Below are positions 1 to 9,260 of a DNA stretch of 64,000 nt, piece after piece; the stretch's first letter is position 1; every line of letters starts with the position of its first letter. The stretch is from Edaphosphingomonas laterariae (lineage in GTDB: Bacteria > Pseudomonadota > Alphaproteobacteria > Sphingomonadales > Sphingomonadaceae). Made by a program: the position numbers and the translations under genes. The stretch is from positions 124,001-188,000 of the forward strand of contig NZ_FZOS01000006.1 of the NCBI RefSeq assembly GCF_900188165.1, written 5' to 3'. Under the pieces are notes generated by a model. That model ran no database searches. It was not told where the DNA came from and worked only from the letters and a program-made list of their open reading frames with translations.

Positions 1-1451
1 TTGTGCGTGTAGATATTCGCCGGGATCGGTTCGATGCAGGCCGAAGTGCCACCGCAGATGATCGAGATGGAAGCGGTCGGCGCGATCGCCATCTTGCAGC
101 TGAACCGTTCCATCACACCGCGTTCGGCTGCGTCGGGGCACGGGCCCCGTTCGGTGGCGAGCAGCATCGACGCTTCTTCGGCCTTCGCGGCGATGTGCTT
201 GAACATGCGCAGGTTCCAGCTCTTGGCCATCGCCCCTTCGAAGGGCAGGCCGCGCGCCTGGAGGAAGCTGTGGAAGCCCATCACGCCGAGGCCGACCGAG
301 CGTTCGCGCATCGCCGAATATTTGGCCCGCGCCATCTCTTCGGGCGCGCGGTCGATATAATCGGTCAGCACGTTATCGAGGAAGCGCATCACATCCTCGA
401 TGAACTGCTTGTCGCCGTTCCACTCGTCCCACGTCTCGAGGTTGAGCGAGGAGAGGCAGCAGACGGCCGTGCGATCATTGCCCAGATGGTCGCGGCCCGT
501 GGGCAGCGTGATTTCCGAACAAAGGTTCGAGGTCGAGACCTTGAGGCCGAGTTCGCGGTGGTGGCGCGGCATCGCGCGGTTCACCGTGTCGGCGAACACG
601 ATATAGGGCTCGCCCGTCGCCAGCCGGGTTTCGACAAGCTTCTGGAACAGCGCGCGGGCATCGACCTTGCCACGGACGCTGCCGTCCTTGGGGCTGGTGA
701 GCTCCCACTCGCGGCCGTCGCGCACCGCTTCCATGAAGGCATCGGTCAAGAGCACGCCGTGGTGGAGGTTCAGCGCCTTGCGGTTGAAATCGCCCGAGGG
801 TTTGCGGATTTCGAGGAACTCCTCGATCTCCGGATGGCTGACATCGAGATAGCAGGCAGCCGAACCACGACGCAGGCTGCCCTGCGAGATGGCGAGCGTC
901 AGCGAATCCATCACGCGGACGAAGGGGATGATTCCGCTCGTCTTGCCGTTGAGGCCGACCGGTTCGCCAATGCCGCGGACATTGCCCCAATAGGTGCCGA
1001 TGCCGCCCCCGCGCGAAGCGAGCCAGACATTCTCGTTCCAGATTTCGGTGATCGCCTGAAGGCTGTCGTCAACCGAGTTCAAATAGCAGCTGATCGGCAG
1101 GCCGCGCCCCGTGCCGCCGTTCGACAGCACCGGCGTGGCCGGCATGAACCACAGCTTCGAGATATAGTCGTAGAGCCGCTGGGCATGGGGCGCATCGTCG
1201 GCATAAGCCGACGCCACGCGCACGAAGAGATCCTGATAGCTCTCACCGGGCAGCAGATAGCGATCCTTCAGCGTCTCCTTACCGAAATCGGTGAGCAGCG
1301 CGTCGCGGCCATGATCGACCTCGACCGGATAGGGCGCCTTGATCGCGCCCTGGTTGCTGTCGATCGCCGGGGCCGCATCGGCCTTCGGGTTGTCGAGGAT
1401 AGTCGCCACGTCGCTTGCGCCCGCTTCGTTGTTGCTGCCTGAAAGGTCCAT
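1..1451 (-). CDS. nrdA: Ribonucleoside-diphosphate reductase subunit alpha, class Ia (3' end outside window)
   Basis: Catalytic large subunit of aerobic ribonucleotide reductase, which reduces ribonucleoside diphosphates for DNA synthesis together with a radical-generating NrdB (not in the window). The 483 visible codons contain the family blocks LFVRVASAYADD, SRGGGIGTYWGNVRG, YLDVSHPEIEEFLEIRKP, STSNLCSEI (substrate-site cysteine) and CCLSSLNLETWDEW. The start ATG at 1451 gives MDLSGSNNEAGAS. Only about 50 poorly conserved residues precede the conserved core, too few for the roughly 90-residue ATP-cone that controls overall activity in the E. coli enzyme, so this appears to be a cone-less NrdA. 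The C-terminal radical-transfer tyrosines and redox cysteines lie beyond the left edge. A NrdR-box-like palindrome sits about 210 bp upstream. Identification is firm from the sequence; cofactor and partner are inferred. Confidence 0.95.
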   Translation of the reverse strand, partial: MDLSGSNNEAGASDVATILDNPKADAAPAIDSNQGAIKAPYPVEVDHGRDALLTDFGKETLKDRYLLPGESYQDLFVRVASAYADDAPHAQRLYDYISKLWFMPATPVLSNGGTGRGLPISCYLNSVDDSLQAITEIWNENVWLASRGGGIGTYWGNVRGIGEPVGLNGKTSGIIPFVRVMDSLTLAISQGSLRRGSAACYLDVSHPEIEEFLEIRKPSGDFNRKALNLHHGVLLTDAFMEAVRDGREWELTSPKDGSVRGKVDARALFQKLVETRLATGEPYIVFADTVNRAMPRHHRELGLKVSTSNLCSEITLPTGRDHLGNDRTAVCCLSSLNLETWDEWNGDKQFIEDVMRFLDNVLTDYIDRAPEEMARAKYSAMRERSVGLGVMGFHSFLQARGLPFEGAMAKSWNLRMFKHIAAKAEEASMLLATERGPCPDAAERGVMERFSCKMAIAPTASISIICGGTSACIEPIPANIYTH

Positions 1452-2074
1452 GTCGCGCGCCTCGTCTGGTGGCCCGGTTGGCCATTCGTTCCCAAAATGT
1501 TCGACTCGGAGCAACGCGCCCCGAGGGTAGCATGGAGGGGCCGCAAGGGGAGGCCGAATTTCGGCTTATCCCCGCCTTTCTGAGAGACGCGAACGGCCCT
1601 TCCGCAATATGGGGTGCGGCGCGGCGTTAACAATCTCTTGGGCCAGCCCCCTGGCATCACCACTATCCATAGTGCCCGATCCGCCTGCGGACGCAAGGCC
1701 GAATTTTGCTGGACAGGGGTTCGGCTGGTCGCCCCCGTGATTCGCTTCACCGCACCCATCGGGCGCTTCATCAGGCGCGACGCGTGGATTTCCCAGCACT
1801 CCCGTCGCGCGCAAGAGAACACAAGAGAAACGAAAAAATATTCATCGCCCGATGCATCGGGGACTCAATCATTTGGACCCTGCCACCAGGTGCCGGCGTC
1901 GGAAGGCGATTTCGCTTGGGGATGGTGCCGGCCGGGCGTAAACTTTGCCATCCGCCGCCGACCAGGGCTGAGTTCCCGGGTCGCGATCGTGATGCGTCCC
2001 TCCGGCCGGCGGCCGAATTGATGCTCGCAGCGTACGGGCGCCTGCCCGCCTGCCGGCACAAGGAGGGCATGCAT
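1452..2074. other. 623-bp intergenic region between divergent nrdA and DUF2189 gene
   Basis: Long non-coding stretch between two divergent genes. It holds a NrdR-box-like palindrome at 1661-1674 and is otherwise mixed-composition sequence. Open frames crossing it are rich in R, S, P and H and have no ribosome binding site, so I do not call a gene. It should contain the promoters of nrdA (leftward) and of the gene at 2075 (rightward). Confidence 0.6.
1660..1675. promoter_or_regulatory. NrdR-box-like operator upstream of nrdA
   Basis: The sequence CACTATCCATAGTG is a perfect 6-bp inverted repeat around CC. It matches 12 of 16 positions of the NrdR consensus acaCwAtATaTwGtgt. NrdR boxes usually occur as pairs about 31-32 bp apart. 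The only partner candidate here is a poor match near 1630-1645. The location upstream of nrdA supports the call. Confidence 0.5.
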
Positions 2075-2860
2075 ATGGTCGCAATTCCCAAAGCCGCCGT
2101 CACCGATACCGTTCCGCATGTCCGCAAGATCGGCATGGCCGATCTGCGCTGGGCGCTTGCCGAAGGATGGGCCGATTTCAGGGAGAAGCGCGGCGATATC
2201 GTGCTCGTCGGCTTCATCTATCCGCTGGTGGGTTTCATCGCGGCCTGGTTCGCGCTCAATGGCGAGTTGACACCCCTGCTCTTCCCGCTGGTCGCCGGGC
2301 TTTCATTGCTCGGGCCGACGGTGGCGACGGGGTTCTACGAACTCGCCCGGCGCCGCGAACAGGGCCTCGAATCGAGCTGGACGCATTTCTTCGATCCGTG
2401 GTTCGGCCATTCGGGGCGCGAACTGGTGCTCGCCACGCTCACGCTCGCCTTGCTGTTCCTTGCCTGGGTCGGCACCGCATGGCGGCTTTATCAGGGCAGC
2501 TTCGGCCAGAGCAGCGGCCTCACCGTCTCGGCCTTCCTGACGCAGATGTTCACCACCACCGAAGGCTGGCAGCTCGTCATCTTCGGCAATCTCGTCGGGC
2601 TCGGCTTCGCCATCCTCGCGCTGGCCACGAGCGTCGTCACCTTCCCGATGCTGGTCGACAAGCCCGTGCATGTCGGCACCGCCATCGCCACCTCGTTCAA
2701 GGCGACGGCGCATAACCCGGTGACGGTGGGCACCTGGGGCCTGATCGTCGCGGCGCTGCTGGTGATCGGCTGCATGCCGCTGTTCGTCGGCCTCGCCGTG
2801 GTGCTGCCGGTGCTCGGCTACGCAACCTGGCACCTCTATACGCGTTTGGTGGAACGGTAA
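2075..2860 (+). CDS. DUF2189 family integral membrane protein
   Basis: 261-residue membrane protein with roughly six hydrophobic segments. The N-terminal VRKIGMADLRWALAEGW and the aromatic and small-residue-rich helices (VGFIYPLVGFIAAWFAL, GLIVAALLVIGCMPLF) are typical of the DUF2189 family, whose function is unknown. The start at 2075 is preferred over an in-frame ATG at 2069 because AGGAGGG at 2061-2067 lies 7 bases before the former and 1 base before the latter. It is followed by a strong hairpin and then the fumarase gene. It is probably monocistronic, in the inner membrane. Confidence 0.8.
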   Translation: MVAIPKAAVTDTVPHVRKIGMADLRWALAEGWADFREKRGDIVLVGFIYPLVGFIAAWFALNGELTPLLFPLVAGLSLLGPTVATGFYELARRREQGLESSWTHFFDPWFGHSGRELVLATLTLALLFLAWVGTAWRLYQGSFGQSSGLTVSAFLTQMFTTTEGWQLVIFGNLVGLGFAILALATSVVTFPMLVDKPVHVGTAIATSFKATAHNPVTVGTWGLIVAALLVIGCMPLFVGLAVVLPVLGYATWHLYTRLVER

Positions 2861-2874
2861 GGGCTGGACCGGAG

Positions 2875-2915
2875 GCGCCACCGCCCGGATCGTCATAACG
2901 ACCGGGCGGTGGCGC
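2875..2915 (+). terminator. Strong GC hairpin after DUF2189 gene
   Basis: A perfect 14-bp stem (2875-2888 with 2902-2915) is extended inside by TCGT/ACGA around a CATA loop. No U-tract follows, so it may be a Rho-aided or RNA-stability element rather than a classical intrinsic terminator. It lies between the stop at 2860 and the fumarase start. Confidence 0.5.
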
Positions 2916-3042
2916 AGGCCGCACCCCACCATATTTCCCGCCAGGGCCGCCCGTCGCTACGGGATTGCACCCCTCCGGCCACGGGCGTAGGGACGCCGCG
3001 ACACAATCGAAATCGCGTCCGATCCAGCCTTCGAGGGGCCAC

Positions 3043-4566
3043 ATGACCGTCATCATCAAGGAAGCCGATCTGATCGAGAGCGTCGCCGACGCACTCCAAT
3101 ATATCAGCTACTATCACCCGATGGATTATATCCAGGCGCTGGGTGCCGCCTATGAGGCGGAACAGGGCCCGGCGGCCAAGGACGCGATCGCGCAGATCCT
3201 GACCAACAGCCGCATGTGCGCCGAAGGCCACCGCCCGATCTGCCAGGATACCGGCATCGTCACCGTGTTCGTGAAGTGGGGCCAGCAGTGCCTGCTCGAC
3301 AGCGACAAATCGCTGCAGGACGTGGTCGATGAAGGCGTCCGCCGCGCCTATCTGCACCCCGAAAACCGCCTGCGCGCCTCGATCCTGAAGGATCCCGCGT
3401 TCAGCCGCGTCAACACCAAGGACAACACCCCTTGCGTGATGAGCGTGGAGATGGTGCCCGGCGCCAAGGTGCATATCGACGTCGCGGCCAAGGGCGGCGG
3501 TTCGGAAAACAAGTCCAAGTTCAAGATGCTCAACCCGTCGGATTCGATCGTCGACTGGGTGCTGGAGATGGTGCCGCAGATGGGCGCCGGCTGGTGCCCG
3601 CCGGGCATGCTGGGCATCGGCATTGGCGGCACCGCCGAAAAGGCGATGAGCCTCGCCAAGGAATCGCTGATGGGCCATATCGACATGGCCCAGCTGAAGG
3701 AGCGCGGGCCGCAGAATGATATCGAGCGGCTGCGCATCGAGATCTTCGACAAGGTGAACGCGCTCGGCATCGGCGCGCAGGGCTTGGGCGGGCTTGCCAC
3801 CATCCTCGACGTGAAGATCATGGATTATCCCACCCATGCGGCGTCGAAGCCGGTGGCGATGATCCCGAACTGCGCGGCCACCCGCCACGCCCACTTCACC
3901 CTCGACGGTTCGGGGCCGACCTATCTCGATCCGCCGAGCCTGGACGAATGGCCCAAGGTGGAATGGACCCCCAGCAAGGAAGCGATCAAGGTCGATCTCG
4001 ATACGCTGACGCCGGAGATCGTGGCGAGCTGGAAGCCGGGCGATCGCCTGCTCCTGAACGGCAAGATGCTCACCGGGCGCGACGCCGCGCACAAGCGCAT
4101 CCAGGACATGCTGGCCAAGGGCGAGGAACTGCCGGTCAGCTTCAAGGGCCGGGTGATCTATTATGTCGGCCCGGTCGATCCGGTGGGCGACGAGGTCGTC
4201 GGCCCCGCCGGCCCGACGACCGCGACCCGGATGGACAAGTTCACCGACATGATGCTCGAACAGACCGGGCTGATCGCGATGGTGGGCAAGGCCGAGCGTG
4301 GCCCGGCCGCCGTGGAATCGATCAAGAAGCACAAGGCCGCCTATCTGATGGCGGTGGGCGGTGCGGCCTATCTGGTGGCGCGCGCCATCAAGGGCGCCAA
4401 GGTCGTCGGCTTCGAGGATCTCGGCATGGAAGCGATCTACGAGTTCGACGTGCAGGACATGCCGGTGACGGTCGCGGTGGATTCCACCGGCCAGAACGTC
4501 CACCACATGGCCCCGCTGGTCTGGCGCGAGAAGATCGCCAAGGAAAAGCTGCTCGAGAACGCATGA
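3043..4566 (+). CDS. fumA: Fumarate hydratase, class I (iron-sulfur)
   Basis: Class I fumarase that interconverts fumarate and (S)-malate in the TCA cycle, cytoplasmic, with an oxygen-sensitive [4Fe-4S] cluster. At 507 residues it is the fused single-chain form. Three cysteines in the positions expected for cluster ligands are visible: ICQDTG near residue 67, AGWCPPGM near 186 and PNCAATRHAHF near 280. The C-terminal domain carries PAGPTTATRMD and LGMEAIYEF. ATG 3043 is chosen because upstream in-frame codons are low-complexity leader and TTEASLESS-like family N-termini start here (MTVIIKEADLIE). Class II FumC is excluded because the protein has no GSSxMPxKxN signature. The gene stands alone. 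Confidence 0.95.
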   Translation: MTVIIKEADLIESVADALQYISYYHPMDYIQALGAAYEAEQGPAAKDAIAQILTNSRMCAEGHRPICQDTGIVTVFVKWGQQCLLDSDKSLQDVVDEGVRRAYLHPENRLRASILKDPAFSRVNTKDNTPCVMSVEMVPGAKVHIDVAAKGGGSENKSKFKMLNPSDSIVDWVLEMVPQMGAGWCPPGMLGIGIGGTAEKAMSLAKESLMGHIDMAQLKERGPQNDIERLRIEIFDKVNALGIGAQGLGGLATILDVKIMDYPTHAASKPVAMIPNCAATRHAHFTLDGSGPTYLDPPSLDEWPKVEWTPSKEAIKVDLDTLTPEIVASWKPGDRLLLNGKMLTGRDAAHKRIQDMLAKGEELPVSFKGRVIYYVGPVDPVGDEVVGPAGPTTATRMDKFTDMMLEQTGLIAMVGKAERGPAAVESIKKHKAAYLMAVGGAAYLVARAIKGAKVVGFEDLGMEAIYEFDVQDMPVTVAVDSTGQNVHHMAPLVWREKIAKEKLLENA

Positions 4567-4684
4567 TCGCGGGCGCGTTCTCGCTTTCCCTGCCGGCGGC
4601 GGCCAGTGCCGTCCCGGCGGGCACCGTCCGCGCCCCTGCATGGGCGCGGCACGGGAACGCGCTCCCATTTTCCGAGCGCCCGGC

Positions 4685-5242
4685 ATGATCCCCGAAATCA
4701 CCGGCCGCGACGCGCGCTACCGATCCCCCTTACCGCCCGAAACCGTGGTCGAGCGGCTGGCCGGAATGCTCGTCCCCGCACAGGACCTCGCCTTTGCCGA
4801 TGATGGCGCGGACATGGTCTTTGCCGGCGTCGCGCGCGGATCGACGCTCCACATCGCCTGCCGCCATCGCCGCAAGCATGACGACAGCGAATTCGGCCTC
4901 CACGCCCGCATCTATCGCGACGGCAACGGCACGCAGATCCGTGGCCGCTTCCGCACGCCGACCAGCACCAGCCGCTATCTGCTGTTCTGGTTCGCGTCGA
5001 TGGTCAGCTTTTCCGTCTATATGGGGTGGACCAGCAATGTCGGGCCACTCCTCCGCACGCTGCTGCTGCTGCCGCCGCTGGTGATGATCGGCATCGTCGT
5101 CGGCCTGTCCTTTCTGCATCGCAGCCGGCTCCACCGCGATGAGACGGCGATCTCGGCGCTGCTGAACGACCGGGTCGAGGCCCGGCGCTACCGGCTCAAG
5201 ACCGCGCGTGAAAGGCGTGCCCGGTCCGCACCCGCGCGTTGA
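4685..5242 (+). CDS. Hypothetical protein with two transmembrane helices
   Basis: 185-residue protein I do not recognise. The first 100 residues are soluble and charged (HIACRHRRKHDDSEFG, GNGTQIRGRFRTPT). Two adjacent hydrophobic segments follow (YLLFWFASMVSFSVYMGW and LLLLPPLVMIGIVVGLSFL), then a basic C-terminal tail rich in arginine. This resembles a small membrane-anchored protein with a cytoplasmic or periplasmic beta-rich head. ATG 4685 is chosen as the first methionine giving a compact N-terminus (MIPEITGRDARYRSP). It lies 118 bp after fumA and ends 54 bp before the chemoreceptor-like gene. There is no clear operon signal. Confidence 0.65.
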   Translation: MIPEITGRDARYRSPLPPETVVERLAGMLVPAQDLAFADDGADMVFAGVARGSTLHIACRHRRKHDDSEFGLHARIYRDGNGTQIRGRFRTPTSTSRYLLFWFASMVSFSVYMGWTSNVGPLLRTLLLLPPLVMIGIVVGLSFLHRSRLHRDETAISALLNDRVEARRYRLKTARERRARSAPAR

Positions 5243-5296
5243 CGGCTTGTTAGCCAAGTTTGCGCATAATCCGGCCATTCAGTGGGGAATTGCCGG

Positions 5297-6676
5297 ATGC
5301 AGATCGCAGAAACGGTGGTCAAGGCGGCCAGGCTATCGGGTGACCTGGGGATCAGGACGCTCGATCTGCAGGCGGATATCGCCGCGCTCGCCGAACGGGT
5401 GACGGAACAGGCCGATACGGTGGAACGGATCGGCGACGATGCCGATCGGCTGGAACGCGATCGCTCCGCCGTCGCCGAAACCGCGCGCGACGCCAAGGAA
5501 AAGGCGTCGGCCGCGCGCGGCGTGATCGCCGATTCCAGCGAACGCCTGCACGCCGCGACCGACAATGTCGTCGAACTGATCGAACAGGTCAGCCAGATCC
5601 ACGCCGGCCTCGGCAGCTTCAATGCCGCGCTCGCCACCGTCGCCAGCGTTACCGAGGCGATCAGCGAGATCGCCGGCCAGACCAACCTGCTCGCGCTCAA
5701 CGCCACGATCGAAGCCGCGCGCGCCGGTGAATCGGGCCGCGGCTTCGCGGTGGTGGCAAGCGAGGTGAAGAAGCTGGCGCAGGAAACCGCCGCCGCCACG
5801 CAAAAGATCAATCAATCGATCGGCGCGCTGACGGCCGAGGCGCAGGCGATGCTGTGCCGGATCGGCACCGGCGTCGAGAAAGCGCGATCGGCCCATCACG
5901 GCACCCAGGAAATCGAAACGCTCGTCGGCAGCCTCTCCACCCTGATGCGCGGCCTTTCGGACAATAGCGATGCGGTGGCCGGCAGCCTGGAATCGATCAT
6001 CGGCTCGGTTTCCGGCATTCGCGGCGGCCTCGATGCCCTGTCGGCGACATCCGGTGCCAACGCCGCCGATCTCGTCCGGCTCAGCCAGCGGCTCAGCCAT
6101 GTCAGCGACGATACCAACGTGCTGTTGCAGCACATGGCGGAAACCGGCGTCGAAATCCCCGACAGCCCCTATGTCCGCTTCGCGCTGGACGCGGCGACCG
6201 CCATCATATCCGCGCTCGAAGCCGACATCGCCACCGGGCGGATCACGCGCGAGGCGTTCTTTTCCGAACATTATGCGCCGATCGCGGGCAGCGATCCCCA
6301 GCAGTTCGAACATCCCGCCACCGCCTTCATGGTCGCCGCCGCGCGGCCCTATCAGGAACAGGCCCGCGCCCTGCCCGGCTTCTTCGGCATGTCGCTCACC
6401 GATCGCAACACCTATGGCGCGGTGCAGATGCCCGAACGCTCGCTGCCCCGGCGCGACGATGCCGTGTGGAATGCCGAACATAGCCGGCATCAGGTGTTCT
6501 TCGATTATGAAGACCAGCGGGTGCAGTGCCGGATCACCCAGCCCTTCTGGCTCAAGGCCTATCGCCGTCCGGTCGCCGGCGGCGGGGTGATGCTGCTCAA
6601 GCAGGTGATCGCGTCGATCCACGTCGCCGGCCAGCATTGGGGCATATTGCAGCTCGCTTACGCCGATCAGGGCTGA
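5297..6676 (+). CDS. Soluble methyl-accepting chemotaxis-like protein
   Basis: 459-residue cytoplasmic chemoreceptor-like protein. Residues about 20-110 are heptad-patterned coiled coil, followed by the chemoreceptor hairpin-tip signature ([19 protein letters not shown], then [19 protein letters not shown]), which contacts CheA/CheW. There is no signal peptide or membrane helix. The C-terminal about 170 residues contain [17 protein letters not shown] and [13 protein letters not shown], a pattern seen C-terminal in cytoplasmic transducers and resembling a sensory PAS/Cache-like fold. It therefore senses an internal cue. ATG 5297 is preceded by GGGGA at good spacing. The gene converges with and overlaps the next by 10 bp. 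No che genes are nearby. Confidence 0.85.
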   Translation: MQIAETVVKAARLSGDLGIRTLDLQADIAALAERVTEQADTVERIGDDADRLERDRSAVAETARDAKEKASAARGVIADSSERLHAATDNVVELIEQVSQIHAGLGSFNAALATVASVTEAISEIAGQTNLLALNATIEAARAGESGRGFAVVASEVKKLAQETAAATQKINQSIGALTAEAQAMLCRIGTGVEKARSAHHGTQEIETLVGSLSTLMRGLSDNSDAVAGSLESIIGSVSGIRGGLDALSATSGANAADLVRLSQRLSHVSDDTNVLLQHMAETGVEIPDSPYVRFALDAATAIISALEADIATGRITREAFFSEHYAPIAGSDPQQFEHPATAFMVAAARPYQEQARALPGFFGMSLTDRNTYGAVQMPERSLPRRDDAVWNAEHSRHQVFFDYEDQRVQCRITQPFWLKAYRRPVAGGGVMLLKQVIASIHVAGQHWGILQLAYADQG

Positions 6677-7875
6677 GGGCGCCGCGCCAGCCTCTCCTCC
6701 GCCCCGGTGAAGGCCGAATCCCGGCCGCGATCCCCCGCGCTTACCCCGGTCGCGAAGAAGGCGACCCCGGTGCCCGCCGCACGATCGATCCACAGGCCGG
6801 AGCGCAGGCCATAAGCATCGCCGGCATGTCCCACGCGCGGGCGCCCGTCGCCGAACGGATCGTCATGGCAACCCGGCTGCGCCGACGCCAGCATCTGCAC
6901 GGCCAGGCCATAGCGGCAGTAAAAGCCGTGCTCGGTCGCGCCGTTGCGGCCGTCAAAGCCCCATTCCGGGCCGACCAGTGTCGCCACCGATGCCGGGGTC
7001 AACAGGCGCGCGCCATCCAGCATGCCGTCGTTCAGCAGCAACCGCCCGATCCGGGCAAGATCGCGCGCCGAAATGCGCAAGCCGCCCTGGGGTGAAAAGA
7101 TCGCGCCATTGGCGCCCGGCCGCCAGCCGGCGAGGTCGCAGGTGCCGTCGCGCGCCGGCGTGACCGGGCAATCGGGCCGCCGCCCGCCCAGATCGTCGCG
7201 CACCGGCCGCCCCTTGCCGTCATAGAGCACCACCGCCCGCGCCACCGCCGCATCGGAACAACCGGGCCAGTTGTAGCAGGCGTCGATGCCCAGCGGCGCC
7301 AGCACCAGCCGCGCCATCAGCCGGTCGAACCGCTCGGCCGTCACCGCCTCCATCACGCTCGCCACCACCGGGAAGTTGAGGTTGGCATAGCGGAAAAAGG
7401 CGCCCGGCCGATGTGCGGCGTCCCACGCCTTCGGATCGGCCAATGTGTCGCGGATGCGTGCGTCGAGCGGCAGGGCATAATCCGACGCGTCGGTCAGCCC
7501 GGCGCGGTGCGACAAGAGCAGGCGCAGCGTGATCGGCACATCCGGAAAAGCGGGATTGCGGACCGGATAGCCCAGCGTCGCGGAAATATCGGCGTCGAGA
7601 TCGAGCCGTTTTTCCTCCACCAGCCGCATCACGCCGATAGCGACGACCAGCTTGGAGATGGAGGCGATGCGGACCGGATCGTCCGCGCCGATCGCGCGGC
7701 CGCGCGCGCGATCCGCCAGTCCCTCGGTCCAGACCGCTTTTTCACCGGCGCGATCGAAATCGACCCGAACCTGACCGATGGGGGCGGACGTGGTGCAGCC
7801 CGCGGCAACGAGAGCAAGGGAGAGCGCGATCAGGCGCGCCGCCCCTCCCCACCATTGCCGCCGGCCACGCCTCAG
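6667..7875 (-). CDS. Lipoprotein serine hydrolase of the beta-lactamase/class C family (non-canonical start)
   Basis: About 402-residue exported beta-lactamase-fold hydrolase (PF00144-type). It has the catalytic SxxK (ASISKL), the YxN motif (YANLNFPVV) and [11 protein letters not shown] near the C-terminus in place of KTG. It is probably a peptidase or esterase rather than a drug resistance enzyme. A clear lipoprotein signal, [13 protein letters not shown], is preceded by basic residues. No in-frame ATG, GTG or TTG precedes this signal for a long way: the candidates are CTG at 7875 (overlapping the pdhB stop as CTGA) or ATA at 7881. The start is therefore uncertain. It is transcribed after pdhB in the same direction and is likely translationally coupled. 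Confidence 0.8.
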   Translation of the reverse strand: MRRGRRQWWGGAARLIALSLALVAAGCTTSAPIGQVRVDFDRAGEKAVWTEGLADRARGRAIGADDPVRIASISKLVVAIGVMRLVEEKRLDLDADISATLGYPVRNPAFPDVPITLRLLLSHRAGLTDASDYALPLDARIRDTLADPKAWDAAHRPGAFFRYANLNFPVVASVMEAVTAERFDRLMARLVLAPLGIDACYNWPGCSDAAVARAVVLYDGKGRPVRDDLGGRRPDCPVTPARDGTCDLAGWRPGANGAIFSPQGGLRISARDLARIGRLLLNDGMLDGARLLTPASVATLVGPEWGFDGRNGATEHGFYCRYGLAVQMLASAQPGCHDDPFGDGRPRVGHAGDAYGLRSGLWIDRAAGTGVAFFATGVSAGDRGRDSAFTGAEERLARRPQP

Positions 7876-9260
7876 CGGTATGTCACCTTCTTCACCGCGG
7901 CGACCACGTCGTCGGACTTGATCAGCGCCGCCTTTTCGAGGTTCGCCGCATAAGGCAGCGGCACATCCTCGTTGGTGACGCGCAGAACCGGCGCGTCGAG
8001 ATCGTCGAAGCCGTCCTCCATCGCGATCGCCGCGATTTCCGACGCAATCGAGCACACCGGCCAGCCTTCCTCGACCACCACCATGCGGTTGGTCTTGGCG
8101 AGCGACTTGAGCACGGTTTCCTTGTCGAGCGGACGCAGCGTGCGCAGGTCGATCACCTCCGCCTCAATGCCTTCCGCCGCCAGCTTGTCAGCGGCTTCGA
8201 GCGCGACGCCCACGCCGATCGAATAGCTGACCAGCGTCACATCCTTGCCTTCGCGCGCGATGCGGGCCTTGCCGATCGGCAGGACATAATCGTCAAGCTT
8301 GGGCACGTCGAAGCTGTGGCCGTACATCAGCTCGTTTTCGAGGAAGACGACCGGATCGGGGCAGCGGATCGCCGCCTTCAGCAAGCCCTTGGCGTCGGCC
8401 GCGCTGTAAGGCGCGATCACGATCAGGCCGGGAACGGCGGCATACCATGGCCCGTAATTCTGGCTGTGCTGCGCGCCGACGCGGCTGGCCGCGCCGTTGG
8501 GGCCACGGAACACGATCGGGCAGCGCATCTGGCCGCCGGACATATAGTTGGTCTTGGCGGCCGAGTTGATGACATGATCGATCGCCTGCATGGCGAAGTT
8601 GAACGTCATGAACTCGACGATCGGCTTCAGGCCCGCCATCGCAGCGCCGCTGCCGACGCCGGCAAAGCCATATTCGGTGATCGGCGTGTCGATGACGCGC
8701 TTGTCGCCGAATTCGTCGAGCAGGCCCTGCGTCACCTTGTAGGCGCCCTGATATTGCGCGACTTCCTCGCCCATCACGAAGACGGTCTCGTCGGCGCGCA
8801 TCTCCTCGGCCATGGCGTCGCGCAGCGCTTCGCGCACGGTGGTCTTCACCATTTCGGTGCCGGCGGGAATATCGGGATCGGCAACGCTGACGCGGGCGGC
8901 GGGCGCCACCAGCTGCTGCGTGCCGCTTTCGGCCTTCTTGGGCGCGGCCTCGGCCGGCGCTTCGGCCTTGGCGGCGGGCGCCGCCTGCGGCGCGGCTTCG
9001 ACGGCGGACGCATCTTCGCCCTCGGCGGCGATCAGGGCGATCACTTCGCCCACCTTCACGCCGTCCGTGCCTTCGGCGATGACGATCTTGGCGATCGTGC
9101 CTTCGTCGACCGCCTCGAACTCCATCGTCGCCTTGTCGGTCTCAATCTCGGCAAGGATGTCGCCCGACTTCACGGCGTCGCCTTCCTTGACGAGCCATTT
9201 CGAAAGCGTGCCTTCCTCCATGGTGGGGGAAAGCGCCGGCATCTTCAGTTCAATGGCCAT
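7872..9260 (-). CDS. pdhB: Pyruvate dehydrogenase E1 component, beta subunit with N-terminal lipoyl domain
   Basis: 462 residues. The first 80 residues form a biotinyl/lipoyl domain ([16 protein letters not shown], with the lipoyl lysine in [17 protein letters not shown]). An Ala/Pro/Lys-rich linker follows, then the transketolase-like E1 beta core ([58 protein letters not shown]). With PdhA it decarboxylates pyruvate using thiamine diphosphate and feeds acetyl groups to E2. A lipoyl domain on E1 beta is a known alphaproteobacterial feature. The ATG overlaps the pdhA stop (TGATG), so the two are translationally coupled. E2 and E3 genes are not in the window. Confidence 0.96.
   Translation of the reverse strand: MAIELKMPALSPTMEEGTLSKWLVKEGDAVKSGDILAEIETDKATMEFEAVDEGTIAKIVIAEGTDGVKVGEVIALIAAEGEDASAVEAAPQAAPAAKAEAPAEAAPKKAESGTQQLVAPAARVSVADPDIPAGTEMVKTTVREALRDAMAEEMRADETVFVMGEEVAQYQGAYKVTQGLLDEFGDKRVIDTPITEYGFAGVGSGAAMAGLKPIVEFMTFNFAMQAIDHVINSAAKTNYMSGGQMRCPIVFRGPNGAASRVGAQHSQNYGPWYAAVPGLIVIAPYSAADAKGLLKAAIRCPDPVVFLENELMYGHSFDVPKLDDYVLPIGKARIAREGKDVTLVSYSIGVGVALEAADKLAAEGIEAEVIDLRTLRPLDKETVLKSLAKTNRMVVVEEGWPVCSIASEIAAIAMEDGFDDLDAPVLRVTNEDVPLPYAANLEKAALIKSDDVVAAVKKVTYR

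Noticed and set aside
1614-2021. Open frame in the nrdA/DUF2189 intergenic region
   Set aside because: Low-complexity S/R/P/G content, no ribosome binding site, and it overlaps the NrdR-like box.
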